A DNA stretch of 64,000 bases from Hydrogenophaga taeniospiralis. GTDB taxonomy: Bacteria; Pseudomonadota; Gammaproteobacteria; Burkholderiales; Burkholderiaceae_C. Each line of letters opens with the position of its first letter. Within the stretch, counting starts at the first letter, position 1. A model generated the notes under the pieces. It had not been told where the DNA came from and did no database searches. It saw only the letters and a list, made by a program, of their open reading frames with translations. Location of the stretch: the NCBI RefSeq assembly GCF_020510445.1, contig NZ_JAHBAG010000001.1, positions 2,766,501 through 2,830,500 on the forward strand. Reading direction: 5' to 3'. Shown here piece by piece: positions 1 to 9,541 of this stretch. The position numbers were made by a program, and so were the translations under genes.

Positions 1-1151
1 CGGTACAGCAGGTACGAACCCCAGACGATCGCCGTGGCCGTGGTCAGCTCGGTGTAGAAGGTGTCGATGTACTCGCGGGCGTTGAAGAAGAACACATAGG
101 TCAACAAGGTGGCCGCCAGGGTGGCGGCGATGCTGTGCGTGAGCCGGCGCGTGAGCAGCCACACCCCGAGCAGCCCGGTGAACACCCAGATCAGGTTGCT
201 CATCTTCACGAAGCGGGTCAGCTCACCGGCCCGGAAATGGCCGAACCCCAGGTGCTCGCTGTGGTTGGGCGCGAAGAGCGCCAGGTAGGCGTAGGCCACC
301 ATGGGCGGCAGGGGTTCGCGGAAGTTGGTGGGCTGGGGGTTGGCACCCCCTTCGTGCGAGAACACGCCGTGTTTGTACAGATTGGTGGCGATCAGCAGGT
401 TCTGGATGCCGTCGCCGAGCACGGGGCTGTCGGTGATGTTGCGTTCGCTGTGGTAGGTCAGGCCGGCACAAAGCAGCAGGGGCAGGGCCCAGCCGTGAAC
501 GAAGGAGCGTCGGACCCGGGCATAGAGGGCCGGCTGGCGGCGGGCCAGATGGCTGACCAGCACCTCCAGCAGCAGCCAGACCGCCGCGATCTTCAGGCCC
601 CACAGCAGCCCACGGGGGATCACGACGCCAAGATCCGGCTGGAAGAAGGCTTTGGGGATCTTGACGCTGAGGAAGGGATCGGCACCGGTGCTCTGGAAGC
701 TGATGCCTTGTGGCGTGGTGTCCAGTGCCTTCACTTCCGCGTTGGGGTGAAGCGCTGCCCGCAGCGCCTCACCCTGAAGCCGCCGTTCGGCCCAGCGGCT
801 CGACAACCTGACCTCACTGATCTCGAACCGGCCCGGCTGGGTCAAGGGGTCGATGCGAACTTCCTGGATCGCCCGGTAGCCGCGGATGGCAATCGAATAG
901 CGTTGCCAGCTGTCCTGGGCGGCTCTGCGGGTTTCGCGCAAGCGGGGGTCGAAGTGGCTGCCCGGTACGTCGTAGTAGATCTCGACCGGGCCGCTGTGAT
1001 CGACCCGCATCTCGAAGTCGACGTCCAGGCTCTGGTGAAGGTGGGCCAGGGCGATGTAGGTCGCCAGACCCAGCAGAAGCACCAGCAACGTGCGGACGAC
1101 CGAACCGCCCAGTGACAGGGTTCGGAAAGAGGCGATTCGGTCTGCGGGCAT
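1..1151 (-). CDS. GT-C-like membrane glycosyltransferase-type protein, C-terminus cut by window edge
   Basis: Reading from ATG at 1151 gives 383 open codons that run off the left edge, so the protein is partial. There is a membrane segment at about residues 16-38, then a soluble, probably periplasmic region of about 145 residues (DFEMRVDHSGPVEIYYD onward), then several hydrophobic helices from about residue 182. The stretch at 240-280 (ITDSPVLGDG, FSHEGGANPQPTNFREPLPP) resembles the acidic loop of PMT/ArnT-type GT-C enzymes. That suggests a polyprenyl-phosphate-sugar transferase, but the substrate cannot be told. No clear Shine-Dalgarno sequence precedes the ATG, so the start is provisional. 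Confidence 0.6.
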   Translation of the reverse strand, partial: MPADRIASFRTLSLGGSVVRTLLVLLLGLATYIALAHLHQSLDVDFEMRVDHSGPVEIYYDVPGSHFDPRLRETRRAAQDSWQRYSIAIRGYRAIQEVRIDPLTQPGRFEISEVRLSSRWAERRLQGEALRAALHPNAEVKALDTTPQGISFQSTGADPFLSVKIPKAFFQPDLGVVIPRGLLWGLKIAAVWLLLEVLVSHLARRQPALYARVRRSFVHGWALPLLLCAGLTYHSERNITDSPVLGDGIQNLLIATNLYKHGVFSHEGGANPQPTNFREPLPPMVAYAYLALFAPNHSEHLGFGHFRAGELTRFVKMSNLIWVFTGLLGVWLLTRRLTHSIAATLAATLLTYVFFFNAREYIDTFYTELTTATAIVWGSYLLY

Positions 1152-1248
1152 ACAGCGGGCGGGGTTTGTGGGGCGTGTGACAGGACGCCTGGTGCCTTGT
1201 GCTGCCGTCGGTCTTCACGACGTGCGTTGACAAAGTCTTGCGATTGTG

Positions 1249-1270
1249 ATTTTAGTGTGACCAATGTCAC
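1249..1270 (-). promoter_or_regulatory. Possible promoter/operator of the GT-C-like gene
   Basis: On the minus strand a good -10-like TAAAAT (1249-1254) lies just downstream of the inverted repeat GTGAC-N4-GTCAC (1257-1270), roughly 100 bases before the ATG at 1151. The palindrome would cover the -35 region, as an operator or activator site might. No strong -35 is visible. The rest of 1152-1391 shows nothing recognisable. Confidence 0.3.
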
Positions 1271-1391
1271 CAAAAGACCGGACCGAGCGGTACCACGTGC
1301 CTTTGGGAAGCGTTCTCCCTCTTTGTGGAGGGTTTGTGCGGCGCCAGTTGCTCTGGTGCAACGCTGGTTGCCGCAATCCCCTGTATGGGCC

Positions 1392-2054
<663 letters not shown>

Positions 2055-2067
2055 GGCGTGGCGTGGG

Positions 2068-3399
2068 TCATGGGGCGGTGGCCTCCGAGGGGAGGGATTG
2101 TCCACCGTCCTGGCGCAGGCTCTGCAGCCGCTCACGCGCCGCGCCCAGGTGTTCGCGCAGGGTGTACCAGCGGTCCGCGTAGCGGTCGGGCAGATCGATC
2201 TGGGCCACCTGTTTGTCCAGTGCGTCCAGGCGGGTGAGCACTTCGCGGTGGGCCACGGGGTCGGTCGGCGGGGCCCGAGACAGGTCTTCTTCCAGAAACT
2301 TGAGCTGGCCGTAGAAGTACTGCAACGCCGCGTCCACGCGCCATTCGATGTAGCGGGGCGCGCGCAGCAGCAGCACCATGGTCAACAAGCCCAGCGGGAC
2401 ATAGACGAACAGGATCAGTTCGGCCCACTGGGCGGTGCGGTAGGGCAGCAGCGTCTCCAGCCAGGGTTGTTTGCCGTACCGGCTGCGCAGGGCCACGGGG
2501 GAAACCGGGAAATCGTTGCCAATGGTGCTGGGGTACTGGCCCTGTCCTTCCAGGAAACCGGCCATGGCGTGCAGTTCGCCGGCCACGTTGAGCAGGGCGC
2601 GTTGCAGGGCCGGGTGCAGGTCGGGGCGCACCAGCAGGTGCGTCAGCGTCACCATGGTCGGCAGGTCCGCCGCGGGCAGGTTGCTGCGCAGCTCGATGGA
2701 TCCCTGGGGCATGACCACCGCCCGCAGCGTGGGCACCCGGGTGGCCAGAGCGCCGGCCCGTTCGACGGGCAGCAGGTGGACCTTGTCCAGCCGGGCCAAC
2801 GTGGCCGCGGTGTGCGAGTCGCCCGAGGCCACATGGACCACGGCGTCCACCCGGCCCTCGGCCAGGGCCGCCACCGCGTCGTCGCCGACGGCGGGCACGA
2901 AGCTCACTTCACCCGGGGTGATCCGCGCGTGGGCCAGCAGCAACTCGGCGGCCATGCGGTTGGAGGCACCGGGGACCGATGCGGCAATGCGTTGGCCCCT
3001 GAGCTGATCGAGCCGGTCGATGCCCTCGCGCGCGACCACCCAGACGATCTCGTGCCCGATCACCGACAGCGCCATCACCTGGGGCGCCGTGGGCGCGTAC
3101 AAGCCCTGGGCAAACGTGACGTCGATCACTGTGTCGCCTTCGGCCATGCGCTGCAGCGGGTCCTGGGGGCGGGGGTGGGCCACGATGTCGACGGCGATCC
3201 CCATGCGCTCCAGCCGCTCGGCGTACAGGCGCGCCACGCGCAGGTAGCTGCTCTGGGCCGGCCCGGTGCCGATCACCACGCGCTGGGGCGGCAGGGGCCT
3301 GACAAACAAGGTGGCCAGCACCATCAGCAGCACGCTCCCCGCTGTGATCGGCAGGTACAGCAGCCACCAGCGTCGGCGGTAGAGCAGGGGCAGTCTCAT
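2068..3399 (-). CDS. TAXI-family (TRAP-type) solute-binding protein, membrane anchored, copy 2
   Basis: A 443-residue protein of the TAXI/NMT1-like binding family. An N-terminal membrane anchor (about 11-33) leads to the binding domain, with VVIGTGPAQSSYLRVARLYAERL near its start and a VPGASNRMAAELLL stretch typical of TAXI proteins. A second membrane helix follows near residue 330 (LILFVYVPLGLLTMVLLL), then a cytoplasmic helical tail. Ordinary periplasmic binding proteins lack the second helix, so this looks like a membrane-tethered sensor or binding protein. Its ATG overlaps the stop of its upstream paralogue by 4 bases, implying translational coupling. No TRAP permease is nearby. Confidence 0.85.
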   Translation of the reverse strand: MRLPLLYRRRWWLLYLPITAGSVLLMVLATLFVRPLPPQRVVIGTGPAQSSYLRVARLYAERLERMGIAVDIVAHPRPQDPLQRMAEGDTVIDVTFAQGLYAPTAPQVMALSVIGHEIVWVVAREGIDRLDQLRGQRIAASVPGASNRMAAELLLAHARITPGEVSFVPAVGDDAVAALAEGRVDAVVHVASGDSHTAATLARLDKVHLLPVERAGALATRVPTLRAVVMPQGSIELRSNLPAADLPTMVTLTHLLVRPDLHPALQRALLNVAGELHAMAGFLEGQGQYPSTIGNDFPVSPVALRSRYGKQPWLETLLPYRTAQWAELILFVYVPLGLLTMVLLLRAPRYIEWRVDAALQYFYGQLKFLEEDLSRAPPTDPVAHREVLTRLDALDKQVAQIDLPDRYADRWYTLREHLGAARERLQSLRQDGGQSLPSEATAP

Positions 3400-4715
3400 C
3401 GGCCCCGGTAGCTCCGCATGCGCCTGCGGACGAAGTCCACATGCTGGAGCAGGGTGTGCCAGCGCTGGGCCAGCTCCTTGGGCAATGGCATGGCGGCGAT
3501 GGCCGCCTCCATCTTTTTGAGGCGGGCGTTGATGCGGCTGAGTTCGATTCCGCCGATGTCGACGTTGTGGTGGGCCAGGTCGTGCTCGATGAAGCGCAGT
3601 TCACCGTACCAGCGCGTCATCCGGCTCTCCAGCCGCACGCGCAGCAAGGCTGGAATGAACAGGAACAGCAGGCCGGCCACCAGCAGCAGCGGGACGCAGA
3701 TCACCAACAGCCGCTGCACCACCTGGGCCCACCAGAAGGGCAGCAGGCGTTCGAGCCGGTTCAGGCCGCCGCCGAGCACCTGCCGGGCCTGGGCCGCGGC
3801 GGGAAAGTCGCTGCGCCGCAGGTTGGGGAAGTCGCCCGCCCGGTGAAACGGGCCGGCCTGCCCATGCACCTCCATGGCCACGGCGGTCGCCATGCGCTTG
3901 AGGGCGGGGTTCAGGTCTTCCCGGGCCAGCAGGTGCGTGGGGGTGGTCAGCAGGGGGGTGTCGGCCGCGGGCAGGTTCCGCCCCAGCCCGTCCTGGGGCA
4001 GCAGGCGGGTTTCGAGAAAGCCGTTGCGCTCGGAGAGCGCCGCAGTGCGCTGCAGCATGGCCAGGTGGACGCCGGGCGTGGTCAGCAGGGCCAGCACCCC
4101 AGGCGCCTGGGACGATGCGACCATGAACACCGCGTCCACCTCGTGGCGGACCAGGGCATCGCGCGCGGCCGCGCCGCTCAGAGCGGACCAGCGAACTTCG
4201 TCCAGGCCGATGCGTTGTTGCGAGAGCAGGCGTTGAAACAGCACACGGTGCCCGCTGCCCTGCGGCCCGGCCGCCACCTGCAGGCCCGCCAGCCCCTCCA
4301 GCGAAGTGAGCGCCGAGTCCCGGCTGAACAGCCACAGACCCTCGATATCCACACTGGCCAGGGTCTGCACCCCACCCAAGCGCTCAGGCTGCCCGGGCTG
4401 GGACGACCAGCCGAACCCCCCTTGCACGAAGGCCAGATCCGCCTGCGCGGGGCTGTGACGCAGACGTTCCAGATTCTGTTGCGAGCCGTCCGAGGTTTCG
4501 ATGGTCAGCGCGATGCCGTGGCGGGCAAAGGCCTGGGCATAACGATCGGCGAAGAGCCGGTAGGCCCCGTCGGGCTGGCCGCTGCTGATGGTGAGCCGGG
4601 TCTCGGGCATGGGGTACAGCCAGATCCAGGCCAGCCCGGCCAAGGCTGCCGCCACCAGGGCCACCGGCAGGCGGATCATCAACCAGCGGTGGCGGTACAG
4701 GGTGGCGGAGTTCAT
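3396..4715 (-). CDS. TAXI-family (TRAP-type) solute-binding protein, membrane anchored, copy 1
   Basis: A 439-residue paralogue of the next gene with the same plan: N-terminal anchor (about 11-32), a TAXI domain opening with TISSGQPDGAYRLFADRYAQAF, a second hydrophobic helix near 340-362 (LLVICVPLLLVAGLLFLFIP) and a charged C-terminal helix. Family knowledge says TAXI proteins bind small solutes such as glutamate or dicarboxylates for TRAP transporters. Here the permease is absent and both ends are membrane associated, so a sensory or scaffold role is possible. It is the first gene of a three-gene minus-strand unit. Confidence 0.85.
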   Translation of the reverse strand: MNSATLYRHRWLMIRLPVALVAAALAGLAWIWLYPMPETRLTISSGQPDGAYRLFADRYAQAFARHGIALTIETSDGSQQNLERLRHSPAQADLAFVQGGFGWSSQPGQPERLGGVQTLASVDIEGLWLFSRDSALTSLEGLAGLQVAAGPQGSGHRVLFQRLLSQQRIGLDEVRWSALSGAAARDALVRHEVDAVFMVASSQAPGVLALLTTPGVHLAMLQRTAALSERNGFLETRLLPQDGLGRNLPAADTPLLTTPTHLLAREDLNPALKRMATAVAMEVHGQAGPFHRAGDFPNLRRSDFPAAAQARQVLGGGLNRLERLLPFWWAQVVQRLLVICVPLLLVAGLLFLFIPALLRVRLESRMTRWYGELRFIEHDLAHHNVDIGGIELSRINARLKKMEAAIAAMPLPKELAQRWHTLLQHVDFVRRRMRSYRGR

Positions 4716-4791
4716 GCAGAGTCCATCCGGAACGTGGTCGGACTATATCGCCCACGTAACTTTTCGTACAACCCCGTTCGCACCGCAGCGG

Positions 4792-4820
4792 AAAAGAAAA
4801 AGGCCACCGGCTGGTGGCCC
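4792..4820 (-). terminator. Intrinsic terminator after the ETF-QO gene
   Basis: On the minus strand a 7-bp GC-rich stem, GGCCACC (4813-4819) pairing with GGTGGCC (4802-4808), has a 4-base loop and is followed by a T-rich run (complement of gaaaagaaaaa). It lies 26 bases past the stop of the ETF-QO gene and upstream of the TAXI operon start at 4715. It fits a Rho-independent terminator separating the two units. Confidence 0.85.
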
Positions 4821-4845
4821 TGAAGAGAGCGGATTGTGCGCGGGC

Positions 4846-6528
4846 TCACATGCCCGCGTAGTTCGGCCCGCCGCCGCCTTCGGGCGTGACCCAGACGATG
4901 TTCTGCGTCGGGTCTTTGATGTCGCAGGTCTTGCAGTGCACGCAGTTCTGCGCGTTGATCACCAGTTGGTCGGCGCCGTCCTTGTTCACGAACTCGTACA
5001 CGCCGGCCGGGCAGTAGCGGCTCTCGGGGCCGGCGTACTTGGCCAGGTTGATCGCCACCGGCACCGAGGCGTCTTTCAGCGTCAGGTGCGCCGGCTGCTG
5101 CTCTTCGTGGTTGGTGTTGGAGACGAACACGCTGGAGAGCCGGTCGAAGGTGATCACGCCGTCGGGCTTGGGGTAGCTGATCTGCGGCATCTCGGCGGCT
5201 GGGCGCAGCTTGGTGTGGTCCGGGGTGGTGTTGTGCAGCGTCCAGGGCGGCACGCTCACGCCCACCTTGGGCAGGAACCAGTGTTCGATGCCGGTCATGA
5301 GCTTGCCCACCAGCGGGCTCTTCTTGAACCAGTTCTTGAAGTTGCGGTAGGTCCACAGTTCCTCAAACAGCCAGCTCTTCTGGAAGCCTTCGGGAAAGGC
5401 CGTGAGTTCGTCGCTGCTGCGGCCGGCGGCCACGGCTTCGAACGCGGCCTCGGCACACAGCATGCCGCTCTTGATGGCCGCGTGGCTGCCCTTGATGCGC
5501 GCGGCGTTCAGGAAACCGGCGTCGCAACCCACCAGGGCGCCGCCCGGGAACACCGTCTTGGGCAGGGCCTGGGGTGTGCCGTTGTTCAGCGCGCGGGCGC
5601 CGTAGCCCAGGCGCTTGCCGCCTTCGATGTGGGCCTTGATGCTGGGATGGGTCTTCCAGCGCTGCATCTCTTCAAACGGAGAGAGCCAGGGGTTCTGATA
5701 GTCCAGTCCGATCACATAACCGAGCGTGACCTTGTTGCCTTCAAGGTGGTACAGGAAGCCGCCGCCAAAGGTGTCGTCGGCCAGCGGCCATCCGGCGGTG
5801 TGCACCACCAGACCGGGCTTGGCCTTGTCGGCCGGCACTTCCCAGAGTTCCTTGATGCCGATGGCGAAGGTCTGCGCGTCCTTGCCTTCGTCGAGTTTGT
5901 ATTTGGCGATCAGCTGTTTGCCCAGGTGGCCGCGGGCGCCTTCGGCGAACACGGTGTACTTGGCGTGCAGCTCCATGCCGATCTGGAAGCTGTCCATCGG
6001 TTCGCCGTCCTTGCCCACGCCCAGGTTGCCCGTGGCCACGCCCTTGACGGAACCGTCGTCGTTGTAGAGCACTTCGGCCGCGGCGAAGCCGGGGAAGATT
6101 TCCACGCCCAAGGCCTCGGCCTGCTCACCGAGCCACTTGGTGACCGCGCCCAGGCTGATCACGTAGCAGCCGTGGTTGTCGAAGTTGCGCGGCATCAGCC
6201 AGTCGGGCGTGCGGGTGGCACCGGTTTCACTGAGCACCAGCAGGTCGTCACCGGTCACGGGCTGGTTCAGCGGGGCGCCGAGTTCCTTCCAGTTCGGAAA
6301 CAGTTCGGTGATGGCCTTGGGGTCCATGACCGCACCGCTGAGGATGTGCGCGCCGGGCTCGGAGCCTTTCTCCAGCACGCAGACGTTGCACTCGCTGCCT
6401 TTTTCGGCGGCCAGCTGTTTCAGGCGGATGGCGGTCGCGAGGCCGGCCGGGCCGCCGCCGACGATCACCACGTCGTATTCCATGGCTTCGCGCGGGCCAA
6501 ACTGGGCAAGGATTTCTTCAGAGGTCAT
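4846..6528 (-). CDS. Electron transfer flavoprotein-ubiquinone oxidoreductase
   Basis: A 560-residue ETF-QO, which passes electrons from reduced electron-transfer flavoprotein (fatty-acid and amino-acid dehydrogenases) to ubiquinone at the inner membrane. The FAD-binding motif VIVGGGPAGL is at residues 21-30. The C-terminal 60 residues carry four cysteines (CPAGVYEF, then NCVHCKTC) that ligate the [4Fe-4S] cluster. The length and full domain order match the family. It is monocistronic, with a terminator downstream, and divergent from the SDR gene at 6670. The shared intergenic region holds a palindrome (6625-6646). Confidence 0.95.
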   Translation of the reverse strand: MTSEEILAQFGPREAMEYDVVIVGGGPAGLATAIRLKQLAAEKGSECNVCVLEKGSEPGAHILSGAVMDPKAITELFPNWKELGAPLNQPVTGDDLLVLSETGATRTPDWLMPRNFDNHGCYVISLGAVTKWLGEQAEALGVEIFPGFAAAEVLYNDDGSVKGVATGNLGVGKDGEPMDSFQIGMELHAKYTVFAEGARGHLGKQLIAKYKLDEGKDAQTFAIGIKELWEVPADKAKPGLVVHTAGWPLADDTFGGGFLYHLEGNKVTLGYVIGLDYQNPWLSPFEEMQRWKTHPSIKAHIEGGKRLGYGARALNNGTPQALPKTVFPGGALVGCDAGFLNAARIKGSHAAIKSGMLCAEAAFEAVAAGRSSDELTAFPEGFQKSWLFEELWTYRNFKNWFKKSPLVGKLMTGIEHWFLPKVGVSVPPWTLHNTTPDHTKLRPAAEMPQISYPKPDGVITFDRLSSVFVSNTNHEEQQPAHLTLKDASVPVAINLAKYAGPESRYCPAGVYEFVNKDGADQLVINAQNCVHCKTCDIKDPTQNIVWVTPEGGGGPNYAGM

Positions 6529-6624
6529 GGGGGGTCTCGCGGATAATGGTTCTGGTGATCTTCACCCACGCGGTGCGTGCGTGCATGTCATCGGGCGGAC
6601 AGCATTCTATGCTGCAGCGCCAGA

Positions 6625-6646
6625 AAATCGAACGATCGTGCTAATT
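6625..6646. promoter_or_regulatory. Imperfect palindrome between ETF-QO and the SDR operon, TetR-operator-like
   Basis: A perfect 8-bp core ACGATCGT (6632-6639) sits inside a longer dyad (AAATCGA...GCTAATT), with 8 of 11 half-site positions paired. It lies about 24 bases before the GTG of the SDR gene and about 100 bases before the ETF-QO start. It looks like the binding site of a dimeric regulator such as the TetR-type regulators of acyl-CoA metabolism. The identity of the regulator is an inference. Confidence 0.4.
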
Positions 6647-6669
6647 TGCACCAGCCCGGAGATTATCCC

Positions 6670-7452
6670 GTGACCTACCAGATCGATTTGTCGGGCCGAG
6701 TGGCCCTCATCACCGGCGCGTCGGGTGGACTGGGCGAGCAGTTCGCCAAGACGCTGGCCCACGCGGGCGCGGCCGTGGTGCTGGCCGGCCGCCGCACCGA
6801 CCGCCTCATGGCGCTGCGTGCGCACATCGAGGCCGAGGGCGGCGACGCCCATGTGGTGGCGCTGGACGTGACCGACATCGCGTCCATCAAGGCGGCGATC
6901 GCGCACGCGGAAACCGAAGTCGGCGCCATCGACATCCTGATCAACAACTCGGGCGTGAGCACCACGCAGCGTCTGCAGGACGTGCGCGAGGAAGACTACG
7001 ACTTCGTCTTCGACACCAACACCAAGGGCGCCTTCTTCGTGGCGCAGGAAGTGGGCAAGCGCATGCTGGCGCGCGCCAACGGCGCGGCACCCGGTACCTA
7101 TGTGGGCGGGCGCATTGTCAACATCGCGTCGATGGCCGGGCTCAAGGTGCTGCCGCAGATCGGCGTGTACTGCATGAGTAAGGCCTCCGTGGTGCACATG
7201 ACCAAGGCGATGGCCATGGAGTGGGGGCGTTTCGGCATCAACGTGAACGCGATCTGCCCGGGTTACATCGACACCGAGATCAACCACCACCACTGGCAGA
7301 CCGAACAGGGCCAGAAGCTCATCAACATGCTGCCGCGCAAACGCGTGGGCCAGCCCGCCGATCTGGATGCGGTGCTGATGATGCTGTGCGCCAACGAGAG
7401 CCATTTTATCAACGGCGCGGTGATCGCGGCGGACGACGGCTTTGGGGTCTGA
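6670..7452 (+). CDS. SDR-family NAD(P)-dependent oxidoreductase
   Basis: A 260-residue classical short-chain dehydrogenase. The Rossmann motif TGASGGLG is near residues 15-22, NNSG follows in the NAG position, and the active-site Ser (IASMAG) and Tyr-x3-Lys (YCMSK) are present. The C-terminal substrate loop (GYIDTEINHHHW) is typical of acyl-CoA or 3-oxoacyl type SDRs. I chose GTG 6670 because GGAG sits 8 bases upstream and the Rossmann fold starts right after. An earlier in-frame ATG at 6577 would add 31 unrelated residues. The downstream gene begins 3 bases after the stop, so this heads an operon. Confidence 0.9.
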   Translation: MTYQIDLSGRVALITGASGGLGEQFAKTLAHAGAAVVLAGRRTDRLMALRAHIEAEGGDAHVVALDVTDIASIKAAIAHAETEVGAIDILINNSGVSTTQRLQDVREEDYDFVFDTNTKGAFFVAQEVGKRMLARANGAAPGTYVGGRIVNIASMAGLKVLPQIGVYCMSKASVVHMTKAMAMEWGRFGINVNAICPGYIDTEINHHHWQTEQGQKLINMLPRKRVGQPADLDAVLMMLCANESHFINGAVIAADDGFGV

Positions 7453-7455
7453 GGC

Positions 7456-8415
7456 TTGACGTCGGTTGACGCGGTGCGGCCCTCGGTCTGGCCGCCCGGC
7501 ATGGTGACGGGCATTCTCGCGGGGCTGGGCGCGGGCGCTTTCTGGGGCATGACCTTCATTGCTCCGCTGATGGTCGAGGGCTTCAGTTCGGTGGACTTCA
7601 CCGTGGGCCGCTTCGTGGCCTGCGGCCTGTTCTCGGTGCTGTTGCTGGCGATGGGGCATGTGCACCGCGCCGCCGGCGGGCCGGTGCCGCGCGTGCCCAC
7701 GCTGCGGCAGGCCGGGGCGGCACTGGGCCTGAGCGTGCTGGGCTACACCGGTTATTACCTGTTGCTCGTGCTGGCCATCGCCGACGCGGGCGCGGCCTTG
7801 CCGGTGCTCATCATCGGCACGATCCCGCTGTGGGTCATGGTGCTGGGCAAGCCGCACGCGCTGCGCTGGAGCGCATTGGTGCCCGGGCTGCTGCTGACCG
7901 GGCTGGGCATGCTGCTCATGATGCGGGTCACGGGCGACACCGCCGCGGACGCCGGCGGCGCGCACCTGTGGCGCGGGATTCTGTACGCCGTTGGCGCCAT
8001 GGCGAGTTGGACCGCCTTTGGCCTGCTCAACGCGGCCTGGTTGCGCCGCCACCCGGAAGTGAATTCGACCGACTGGGCCAACTGGCTGGGCGTGGCCGCG
8101 GGCGTGGGCGCATTGGGGCTTTGGGCCTTGTGGGGATCGGGCTGGGCCGGCATGACGGCCCAGCCGGGGGTCTGGCGTTTCGTGGCCGTGTGCGCGGTCA
8201 CCGGCATCGGCTCGGCCTGGGTCGCCGCCGTGTTGTGGAACATGGCCAGCCGGCGCCTGAGCCCGAGCCTGGCCGGCCAGCTCATCGTGAGCGAAACCGT
8301 GTTCGGCCTGCTGTACACCTTCGTCTGGAGCGGGCACTGGCCCGCCCCCCTTCAATGGGCAGCCTGTGTGCTGTTCCTGCTGGGCATCCTGGCTTCGATC
8401 AACGCTCACCGATAG
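7456..8415 (+). CDS. EamA/DMT-superfamily transporter
   Basis: A 319-residue integral membrane protein with about ten hydrophobic helices and two EamA-type halves. The first half begins at ILAGLGAGAFWGMTFIAPLMV and the second at ILYAVGAMASWTAFGLLNAAW. Family members export small metabolites or amino acids, but the substrate is not predictable. The start is TTG 7456, directly after the SDR stop; ATG 7501 is a shorter alternative just before the first helix. It probably forms an operon with the SDR and the thioesterase. Confidence 0.85.
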   Translation: MTSVDAVRPSVWPPGMVTGILAGLGAGAFWGMTFIAPLMVEGFSSVDFTVGRFVACGLFSVLLLAMGHVHRAAGGPVPRVPTLRQAGAALGLSVLGYTGYYLLLVLAIADAGAALPVLIIGTIPLWVMVLGKPHALRWSALVPGLLLTGLGMLLMMRVTGDTAADAGGAHLWRGILYAVGAMASWTAFGLLNAAWLRRHPEVNSTDWANWLGVAAGVGALGLWALWGSGWAGMTAQPGVWRFVAVCAVTGIGSAWVAAVLWNMASRRLSPSLAGQLIVSETVFGLLYTFVWSGHWPAPLQWAACVLFLLGILASINAHR

Positions 8416-8429
8416 CTGTCGTACCCCAC

Positions 8430-8849
8430 ATGAAACTCGAACTCCCCGCACAGAAGAAACGTGTGTTCAGCATGACCCTGCCGATCCGCTGGGGCGACAT
8501 GGACGCCATGGGGCATGTGAACAACACGGTCTATTTCCGCTACCTGGAGATCGTGCGCATCGAATGGATGCGCTTCATCGGTTGCGAGCCCGACCCGAAA
8601 GGCGAGGGCCCGGTGATCGTCAACGCCTTCTGCAACTTCTACAAACAGCTCGAATTCCCAGGCGAGGTGATCGCGACCCTGTACGTGAGCGACGCGGGGC
8701 GCAGCAGTTTCGAGAGCTGGTGCACGCTCAGCCGTGCCGACGACCCCGAGACGGTGTACGCCGCCGGTGGCGCCACCACCGTGTGGGTCAACTTCCCGCA
8801 GCAGAAATCGACCCCCATGCCCGAGCACATGCGGGCCCATCTGGTCTGA
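8430..8849 (+). CDS. Acyl-CoA thioesterase, 4HBT hotdog family
   Basis: A 139-residue hotdog-fold thioesterase. The active-site region IRWGDMDAMGHVNNTVYFRYLE matches the 4-hydroxybenzoyl-CoA thioesterase/YbgC group, in which the Asp of GDMD is catalytic. It hydrolyses acyl-CoA, substrate unknown. ATG 8430 follows the EamA stop by 14 bases. As the third gene of the SDR-EamA-thioesterase unit, it suggests a small acyl-CoA-linked function shared with the divergent ETF-QO. It ends 15 bases from the convergent gene at 8865. Confidence 0.9.
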   Translation: MKLELPAQKKRVFSMTLPIRWGDMDAMGHVNNTVYFRYLEIVRIEWMRFIGCEPDPKGEGPVIVNAFCNFYKQLEFPGEVIATLYVSDAGRSSFESWCTLSRADDPETVYAAGGATTVWVNFPQQKSTPMPEHMRAHLV

Positions 8850-8864
8850 GCGGCTGACGAGGGG

Positions 8865-9461
8865 TCATTTCCCCTTCGGCACCCGCCCCATCAGGTAGAA
8901 CTCGGGGTTGGGCACCATGCCGCTGAAGCTGGCCATGCGGTTGGACAGGCCGAAGAAGGCGGTGATGGCGGCGATGTCCCAGGCGTCTTCGTCGCTGAAG
9001 CCGTGGGCGTGCAGGGCCTCGAAGTCGGCGTCCTCGATCTCATGCGAGGCCAGGCAGACCTTCATCGCGAAGTCGAGCATGGCGCGCTGGCGCGGCGTGA
9101 TGTCGGCCTTGCGGTGGTTCACCGCCACCTGGTCGGCCACCAGCGGCTTTTTCTCGTAGATGCGCAGGATCGCGCCGTGCGCCACCACGCAGTACAGGCA
9201 GTGGTTGGCCGCGCTGGTGGTGGTGACGATCATCTCGCGGTCGCCCTTGGTGAGACCACTCTCTCGGCCCACGGTTTCGGGCGCCATGAGCGCGTCGTGG
9301 TAGGCGAAGAAGGCGCGCCATTCGGCCGGGCGCCGGGCCAGGGCGAGAAACACGTTGGGCACGAAGCCGGCCTTTTCCTGCACCTCCAGGATCTTGGCCT
9401 TGAGGTCCTCGGGCAGGGTGTTGAGGTCGGGCAGGGGATAACGTGGCGGGGTGCTGCTCAT
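8865..9461 (-). CDS. Peroxidase-related CMD/AhpD-fold protein
   Basis: A 198-residue member of the AhpD-like, 'uncharacterized peroxidase-related' family. The redox-active motif HCLYCVVAHG (CxxC followed by His) lies in the middle, with a helical C-terminal half (ITAFFGLSNRMASFSGMVPNPEFY) typical of the family. It probably reduces peroxides or acts as a thiol-disulfide antioxidant. I chose ATG 9461 because GGAG lies 8 bases upstream; a longer frame to 9512 lacks a site. It is divergent from the pcaC-like gene with about 80 bases between them. Confidence 0.85.
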   Translation of the reverse strand: MSSTPPRYPLPDLNTLPEDLKAKILEVQEKAGFVPNVFLALARRPAEWRAFFAYHDALMAPETVGRESGLTKGDREMIVTTTSAANHCLYCVVAHGAILRIYEKKPLVADQVAVNHRKADITPRQRAMLDFAMKVCLASHEIEDADFEALHAHGFSDEDAWDIAAITAFFGLSNRMASFSGMVPNPEFYLMGRVPKGK

Positions 9462-9541
9462 GGGTTGTCTCCGGGTCAGGTCGGTGTTTGCCAGGAAGTT
9501 TATCCTTGGCACCCGTCATCCACCCAACCCTGGAGCACCCC

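Noticed and set aside
6577..6669. Longer N-terminus of the SDR from ATG 6577
   Set aside because: The added residues show no SDR homology, would pass through the promoter palindrome, and the GTG at 6670 has a well-placed GGAG.
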